Below, piece after piece: positions 13,972-18,407 of a DNA stretch of 18,407 bases. Origin of the DNA: JBEKIK01 sp050013075. GTDB lineage: Bacteria; Planctomycetota; Planctomycetia; Pirellulales; Thermoguttaceae. A model generated the notes under the pieces. The model was not told the DNA's origin and did no database searches. It was given only the letters and a program-made list of their open reading frames with translations. The stretch covers positions 1-18,407 of the forward strand of contig JBEKFZ010000082.1 of assembly GCA_050013075.1 (NCBI GenBank). The letters are read 5' to 3'. The translations under genes and the position numbers were made by a program. Position 1 is the stretch's first letter; each line of letters begins with the position of its first letter.

Positions 13972-15027
13972 ATGGATAGTGCAAATAATTCACCATCCCG
14001 AAGAGATTTCCTTCGGCAAACCAGTCTTATAGCGGGCGGATTATTCCTGGGGGCCGCAAGGCTGAGTGCCATTCCTTTACTTTCTAGCGGTACAACCGCA
14101 AAAGCACTCCCCCAACGTATCCTGGGCAAGACCCGGGCGCAGGTAAGCACCTTGTCTCTCGACATTGCACCCTGCGGATTATCAACTGCCGTCTCTACCC
14201 GGCAAATCGCCGATATCGTCAACGCGGCCTTGGATCAAGGCGTTAATTTCATCGACTCCGCCCGCACTTCAGGCAAGGCCGAGGAAGGCATCGGCATGGC
14301 CTTGGGCCGGCGGCGGCGGGAGACTTTTTTATCGACTAAAGTCTGGGCCGACACACCGGCCGACGCCGAACGATCGCTTGCCGCGTCGCTGCGATCGCTT
14401 AAGACCGATTATGTCGATTTACTATGTTTTCACAACTTGGGAACGCGCAATTTCCAAGAGGCAACCGGGCCGGACGGCGTTTTCACCTGGCTCTTAAAGC
14501 AAAAACAGGCCGGCAAAACCCGCTTCGCCGGCATTTCGGGCCACAACCTCAGCGAGCGTTTTCCCGCCTATATCCGCACAAACCAGATCGACGTAATCAT
14601 GATGGTCTTGAATTTCGTCGACCGCCATATCTACGCCTTCGAGGAAAAAATACTGCCCTTGGCCCAAGAGCATAACCTGGGCGTTGTGGCCATGAAGGTG
14701 TTTGGCGGCGTTCGCGGCGGACTCGGCGCCCACATCGGACAAAAACCAGTTCCTCAGATGCCCGATGATTATCTTGAATTGGCCGTTCGCTATGTTTTGA
14801 ATCTGCCGGGCGTGGCTGCGGCAAATATCGGCGTCTACGATGCCCCTCAACTGCGAAAAAACATCGCCATGGTCGAAAATTTCAAACCGTTAACTCCCCG
14901 GGAGCAAAATCTACTGGATCTGGCAGGTCGCAAATTGGCGTCCCAATGGCGGCCTCATTTCGGACCAATAATATCGTATCCGCCGTTTATGGAATGTCGT
15001 GAAAATAATGCCGTATTCACCGTTTAG
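13972..15027 (+). CDS. Tat-exported aldo/keto reductase family protein lacking the catalytic Tyr
   Basis: The 351-residue product starts with a twin-arginine signal: SRRDFL at residues 9-14, then a hydrophobic stretch LIAGGLFLGAARLSA (19-33). This implies export of a folded, probably cofactor-loaded protein. The body (about 47-335) is an aldo/keto reductase TIM barrel: D95 in NFIDSA, K123 in FLSTKV and H154 in LCFHN match three of the four catalytic residues. The fourth, the proton-donor Tyr, is expected around DTAxxY and reads DSARTS here (S100). The end of the barrel is recognisable in VVAMKVFGG and AVRYVLNLPGV. NADPH-dependent reduction is therefore uncertain. The start ATG 13972 has GGAG 8 nt upstream; an in-frame ATG at 13948 would place eight extra residues before the Tat motif and lies inside a hairpin. 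The gene is followed directly by a terminator. Confidence 0.85.
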   Translation: MDSANNSPSRRDFLRQTSLIAGGLFLGAARLSAIPLLSSGTTAKALPQRILGKTRAQVSTLSLDIAPCGLSTAVSTRQIADIVNAALDQGVNFIDSARTSGKAEEGIGMALGRRRRETFLSTKVWADTPADAERSLAASLRSLKTDYVDLLCFHNLGTRNFQEATGPDGVFTWLLKQKQAGKTRFAGISGHNLSERFPAYIRTNQIDVIMMVLNFVDRHIYAFEEKILPLAQEHNLGVVAMKVFGGVRGGLGAHIGQKPVPQMPDDYLELAVRYVLNLPGVAAANIGVYDAPQLRKNIAMVENFKPLTPREQNLLDLAGRKLASQWRPHFGPIISYPPFMECRENNAVFTV

Positions 15028-15028
15028 C

Positions 15029-15054
15029 CCCGGAGCTTGCTCCGGGAGTTTTTT
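15029..15054 (+). terminator. Rho-independent terminator after the aldo/keto reductase
   Basis: CCCGGAG (15029-15035), loop CTTG, CTCCGGG (15040-15046), AG, then six T (15049-15054). This is a 7-bp GC stem with a T-run beginning one base after the reductase stop codon. It lies only 18 nt before the next gene's ATG, so that gene must either be read through or have a promoter within or upstream of the reductase. Confidence 0.85.
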
Positions 15055-15071
15055 CCACAAATTTGAATGGT

Positions 15072-16742
15072 ATGGATTATAAAAAAAATCCGGGCACAAG
15101 TGCCTGGGCTAAACTTTATTTTATCGTGATGATGTGCCTTGGATATTTCTGGGGGAATATTAATTGCATGGCAGCCAAAGAATCATCACCGCCTTTTTTC
15201 TCCAAACGCCTGGCGGTCCAGCCTTTTCCCGGCGGCGATTCATGGGTCAACACCGCCCGTCCCATTAAACTCGATCAACTCCGGGGCAAGTTCGTACTCT
15301 TGGATTTTTGGACCCTGGGATGCATCAACTGCATGCACGTTATTCCCGAACTTAAAAAAATCGAGGCCGCCTGGCCCAACAACCTGGTCGTCATAGGCGT
15401 CCATTCCGCCAAGTTCGAGGAAGAAAAAAACACCAAAATCATCGCTCAGGCAGTGCTGCGTTACGGCGTGGAACATCCGGTGATCAATGATTCCGACTTT
15501 GCCGTGTGGAAAAGTTTTGGCATCCGGGCCTGGCCCAGCCTGGTGCTTATCGACCCGGAAGGATACGCCGTGTGGGGCCATAGCGGCGAAGTCACCTTCG
15601 AACAACTCGACAATCTGCTGAAACCCGCCGTCGCGTATTATCGCAAAATGGGTTTGCTCGATGAAAAACCGCTCGTATTCGAACCCGAGAGCAAACGGTC
15701 GGCCCGTACGCCGCTTAGTTATCCGGGCAAGGTCTTGGCCGACGAGGCCGGCAATCGCTTGTTTATCGCCGATTCCGGGCATAACCGCATTGTAATTGCC
15801 CGGCTCGACGGAACGCTTGTGGATACAATCGGCGACGGCCGTCGCGGCCCCTCCGACGGCGACTACGCCCAAGCCCGCTTCAATTCACCGCAGGGGATGG
15901 CCCTAAACGGCGACGTACTTTATGTGGCCGATACCGAAAACCACTTGATCCGTAAAATCGATTTATCGAAAAAACAAGTAACCACCATTGCCGGCACCGG
16001 GCGTCAAAGTCGGGAAACGCCGCCCTTTGGCGAACCGGCAAAACCCCGAAAAACGGCGTTAAACAGTCCTTGGGCTTTGTGGATCCACGGAAGCAATCTA
16101 TTCATTGCCATGGCCGGATCGCACCAAATTTGGAAAATGCCTTTGGATGAAACCTCCATCGGCGTTTATGCGGGCAATGGCGTGGAAGACATTGTCGATG
16201 GCCCGCTTGCGCCCCGCAAGGCGTATCAAACCGGCTTTGCTTCTTTTGCACAGCCCAGTGGGCTGGCCTCGGACGGAGTATGGCTTTACGTAGCCGATGC
16301 CGAAGGCAGCTCCATTCGCGCAGTCCCCTTCGACCGCAACAGAAAAGTCCGAACCGTGGTCGGCACTGCCCATCTGGGCGAGGCAAGATTGTTCACCTTC
16401 GGCGACGTGGACGGCCCCGCATACCAGGCCAAATTGCAGCACCCCCTGGGAATCGTCTATCGTGAAGGCAAACTCTACATCGCCGACACATACAACAACA
16501 AAATCAAAGTGCTCGATCCCATCCACGGCGACGCGCAAACCATGGCCGGCTCAGGAGAGGCCGATTATGCTGAAAACCCGCCCGCCTTCAACAATCCCTC
16601 GGGCCTGTCCGCGGCCGGCGGCAAACTATTCGTGGCCGACACCAACAACCACTCCATTCGCGTGATCGATCTGGACCACGGCAACGCGGTATCGACGCTG
16701 GAAATTACGGGCCTGAAACCGCCCGAATCCGCGGAAAAATAA
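15072..16742 (+). CDS. Secreted thioredoxin-like/NHL six-bladed propeller protein (NHLRC2-like)
   Basis: The 556-residue product has an N-terminal signal or anchor (about residues 14-34, LYFIVMMCLGYFWG). A TlpA/thioredoxin-like domain follows (about 50-190), with a CINC redox motif (C84, C87) in LLDFWTLGCINCMHVIPEL and the conserved cis-Pro region in IRAWPSLVLIDPEG. The rest is an NHL beta-propeller with six visible blade signatures: LFIADSGHNRI, LYVADTENHLIRKI, LFIAMAGSHQIWKM, LYVADAEGSSIRAV, LYIADTYNNKIKVL and LFVADTNNHSIRVI. The same thioredoxin-NHL order is found in animal NHLRC2 and bacterial relatives; the exact function is not known. It would act outside the cytoplasmic membrane, perhaps in disulfide or quinone chemistry. 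The start is uncertain: ATG 15072 is preferred, but an in-frame TTG at 15063 adds three residues and neither has a clear ribosome site. Confidence 0.88.
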   Translation: MDYKKNPGTSAWAKLYFIVMMCLGYFWGNINCMAAKESSPPFFSKRLAVQPFPGGDSWVNTARPIKLDQLRGKFVLLDFWTLGCINCMHVIPELKKIEAAWPNNLVVIGVHSAKFEEEKNTKIIAQAVLRYGVEHPVINDSDFAVWKSFGIRAWPSLVLIDPEGYAVWGHSGEVTFEQLDNLLKPAVAYYRKMGLLDEKPLVFEPESKRSARTPLSYPGKVLADEAGNRLFIADSGHNRIVIARLDGTLVDTIGDGRRGPSDGDYAQARFNSPQGMALNGDVLYVADTENHLIRKIDLSKKQVTTIAGTGRQSRETPPFGEPAKPRKTALNSPWALWIHGSNLFIAMAGSHQIWKMPLDETSIGVYAGNGVEDIVDGPLAPRKAYQTGFASFAQPSGLASDGVWLYVADAEGSSIRAVPFDRNRKVRTVVGTAHLGEARLFTFGDVDGPAYQAKLQHPLGIVYREGKLYIADTYNNKIKVLDPIHGDAQTMAGSGEADYAENPPAFNNPSGLSAAGGKLFVADTNNHSIRVIDLDHGNAVSTLEITGLKPPESAEK

Positions 16743-16868
16743 TCCGCGCCGACAATGTCGAGACACGCCCCTATTTTCTCCGGACCAAAATGCTGCTAAA
16801 GTTGACGCATTCCGTAACAGGTCCTGACCATTTTCACTACAATCCAATCAAGGGTCGGCGCTTCTCTT

Positions 16869-18257
16869 ATGAAAAACTCTTTCAACATGAAATATGTCTG
16901 GACAATCTCTTTAATCGCGGCCATGGGCGGCTTGCTGTTCGGCTACGATTGGGTGGTTATCGGAGGGGCAAAACCCTTTTTTGAACGATACTTTCAACTG
17001 ACCGCCAATGAGTTTGCCAGCGGCTGGGCCAACAGTTGCGCTCTGGTCGGCTGCTTTTCAGGCGCGCTAATCGCCGGCGCGTTGAGCGACCGGTTCGGGC
17101 GAAAAAGACTCCTGATAATATGCGCATTACTGTTTGCCGTCACTTCGATCGGCAATGGTTTAGCCCCGACCTTTACGGTTTTCGTTTTCTGGCGGATCCT
17201 GGGCGGGGTGGCAATCGGCCTGGCCTCGAGCCTATCGCCGATGTACATTGCCGAAGTAGCGCCGGCGCGGATACGCGGGCGACTGGTCTCGGTCAACCAA
17301 CTCACAATCGTCATTGGCATCCTGTTGGCGCAACTTATAAACTACTCCCTAGTGTCCGGCCTGCAAAAAGGCGCAAGCGAGGAATTTTTGGCGCAATCGT
17401 GGTACGTGCAAAGCAGTTGGCGATGGATGTTTGGCCTGACCGCAATACCTTCCGCGTTGTTTTTCATCGGCATGTTCACCTTACCGGAAAGTCCGCGCTG
17501 GTTGGTCAAAAACGGCGCATCGGATCGGGCCCAATCCGTGTTGGCCAGGATCGGCGGCCGGCAATATGCCGCGGCCGCATTGGCCGATATCACCAGTACG
17601 CTGACTGATGAATATCAGAAAGTGAATTACCGCGATTTGATCGAGCCGCGCATGAGAAAGGTCTTGTGGATCGGGATAATCCTGGCGGTTTTCCAGCAAT
17701 GGTGCGGAATTAATGTAATCTTTAACTACGCCGATAAAATATTCCTGGCGGCTGGATACGACATTTCCGACGTGCTTAATAATATCGTCTGGACCGGTTC
17801 GGTAAATTTCGCTTTTACACTGGTTGCAATGGGCATTGTGGACCGCGGCGGGCGCAGGCCCCTGATGCTCTTGGGCTCGGCGGGCCTGACCGTAATCTAC
17901 GTCCTGATGGGATGCTGTTACTTCACCGGCATCCAAGGGCTGCCCATGTTGTTGCTGGTGTTGGCGGCCATCGGCTGCTATGCCTTATCGCTGGCCCCCG
18001 TAACCTGGGTAGTGCTTTCAGAAATATTTCCCAACCGGATTCGCGGCGCGGCTATGTCGGTATGCGTTTTCGCGCTATGGGTGGCGTGCTTCATTCTCAC
18101 GCTCACTTTTCCCACCCTGAATAGTCGCCTCGGCCCCGCATGCACCTTTTGGATTTACGCGGCGATTTGCGCGGCGGGCTTTATCTTTATCCTTTTACGC
18201 CTGCCGGAAACCAAAGGCAAGACCCTGGAACAAATCGAACGGGAACTGGTCGATTAA
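16869..18257 (+). CDS. XylE/GLUT-type sugar:proton symporter (MFS sugar porter)
   Basis: The 462-residue protein has twelve predicted membrane helices and all the sugar-porter signatures: GYDWVVIGG in helix 1, DRFGRKR (74-80), SPMYIAEVAPARIRGRLVS (123-141), PESPRWLV (206-213), QQWCGIN (276-282), DRGGRRP (325-331), EIFPNRIRG (385-393) and PETKGKTLEQIE (446-457). D27 and R109 line up with the Asp-Arg pair of E. coli XylE that couples proton movement, so this is predicted to be an H+-driven importer of a hexose or pentose rather than a facilitator. Q144, Q276, Q277, N282 and W380 match conserved sugar-site positions. It follows the thioredoxin-propeller gene after 126 nt with no clear terminator between them. 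ATG 16869 is chosen; a weak AAGGG lies too far (about 15 nt) upstream. The exact sugar is not deducible. Confidence 0.93.
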   Translation: MKNSFNMKYVWTISLIAAMGGLLFGYDWVVIGGAKPFFERYFQLTANEFASGWANSCALVGCFSGALIAGALSDRFGRKRLLIICALLFAVTSIGNGLAPTFTVFVFWRILGGVAIGLASSLSPMYIAEVAPARIRGRLVSVNQLTIVIGILLAQLINYSLVSGLQKGASEEFLAQSWYVQSSWRWMFGLTAIPSALFFIGMFTLPESPRWLVKNGASDRAQSVLARIGGRQYAAAALADITSTLTDEYQKVNYRDLIEPRMRKVLWIGIILAVFQQWCGINVIFNYADKIFLAAGYDISDVLNNIVWTGSVNFAFTLVAMGIVDRGGRRPLMLLGSAGLTVIYVLMGCCYFTGIQGLPMLLLVLAAIGCYALSLAPVTWVVLSEIFPNRIRGAAMSVCVFALWVACFILTLTFPTLNSRLGPACTFWIYAAICAAGFIFILLRLPETKGKTLEQIERELVD

Positions 18258-18279
18258 CCGCTTCTTATGCGCACATTGC

Positions 18280-18297
18280 GAAACCGCAAGCGGTTTC
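18280..18297. terminator. Hairpin between convergent genes, weak terminator candidate
   Basis: GAAACCG (18280-18286), loop CAAG, CGGTTTC (18291-18297): a perfect 7-bp stem 22 nt after the symporter stop and 18 nt beyond the stop of the minus-strand gene. It lacks a T-run on both strands, so intrinsic termination would be weak. AACCGCTT at 18256-18263 could pair with AAGCGGTT at 18288-18295 as an alternative fold. Confidence 0.4.
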
Positions 18298-18315
18298 AGG
18301 GCCATGGCCACGGCC

Positions 18316-18407
18316 TTAAGAATGATGGGCAAGCTCTTCGCCCACTTTTTCCATGTCGTTGCGGTAGAAACGAATCGCTTCGGACGGGCTGAGGTTCAGA
18401 ATCGCCC
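18316..18407 (-). CDS. C-terminal end of an unidentified minus-strand gene (cut by window edge)
   Basis: Reading the minus strand, the last 29 codons before TAA (18318-18316) are open to the right edge and encode AILNLSPSEAIRFYRNDM followed by EKVGEELAHHS. The amphipathic, charged helix-like composition and codon usage look like a real protein end rather than chance. It converges on the sugar symporter. Too little is present to name a family. Confidence 0.55.
   Translation of the reverse strand, partial: AILNLSPSEAIRFYRNDMEKVGEELAHHS

Noticed and set aside
16802..16843. Sigma70 promoter TTGACG...TACAAT before the sugar symporter
   Set aside because: The boxes are 30 nt apart, far from the 16-18 nt required; no alternative -35 fits TACAAT well.
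1..18407. tRNA, rRNA, transposase, integrase or phage genes
   Set aside because: Looked for cloverleaf-like segments, CCA ends and recombinase motifs on both strands and saw none that I could support.

Overview
The window looks like a chromosomal segment from a member of the Planctomycetota. I infer this from the moderately high GC coding style, long monocistronic-looking spacers, genes without clear Shine-Dalgarno sites, a Tat-exported aldo/keto reductase, an MRE11-like/SMC-like pair of the kind common in that phylum, and a two-membrane-segment protein of planctomycete flavour. It is an inference from protein style; there is no rRNA or other marker here. No tRNA, rRNA, CRISPR array, phage gene, transposase or integrase was found.

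Layout: (1) Positions 1-670, minus strand: a membrane-anchored TPR-like protein cut by the left edge. It is divergent from a Rep/PcrA/UvrD-type DNA helicase (943-2919, plus), and the 272-nt gap has a good candidate promoter facing each way. (2) Positions 2920-3240 are a non-coding stretch dominated by a 123-bp nested palindrome and two leader hairpins. (3) Positions 3241-8951 are a tight plus-strand block: an SbcD/YhaO-like metallophosphoesterase with an eroded active site, an SbcC/YhaN-like ATPase (4-nt ATGA overlap) with a two-helix membrane insertion where a zinc hook would sit, and a zinc-ribbon class I methyltransferase starting on the base after the ATPase stop. (4) 8963-9571, minus: an unrecognised two-membrane-segment protein with a G8 tract near its start. 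(5) 9684-10508, plus: an ABC-2-type permease without its ATPase. A 66-bp dispersed-type inverted repeat (10539-10604) separates it from the convergent (6) 10617-13634 minus-strand, 1005-residue cytoplasmic hybrid-like sensor kinase (pseudo-receiver, PAS, GAF, three PAS, NarL-type kinase). (7) An AT-rich divergent spacer leads to a Tat-exported aldo/keto reductase lacking the catalytic tyrosine (13972-15027), a rho-independent terminator, a secreted thioredoxin/NHL six-bladed propeller protein (15072-16742), an XylE-like sugar/H+ symporter (16869-18257), and the C-terminal end of a minus-strand gene (18316-18407).

Functional themes: DNA maintenance on the left (helicase plus MRE11/RAD50-like pair), and envelope, redox, sensing and sugar uptake functions on the right. 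The most unusual region is 2920-7949: an MRE11/RAD50-like pair whose nuclease subunit has lost several metal-site residues and whose ATPase appears membrane-tethered, preceded by a large palindrome, the type of DNA that SbcCD enzymes act on.
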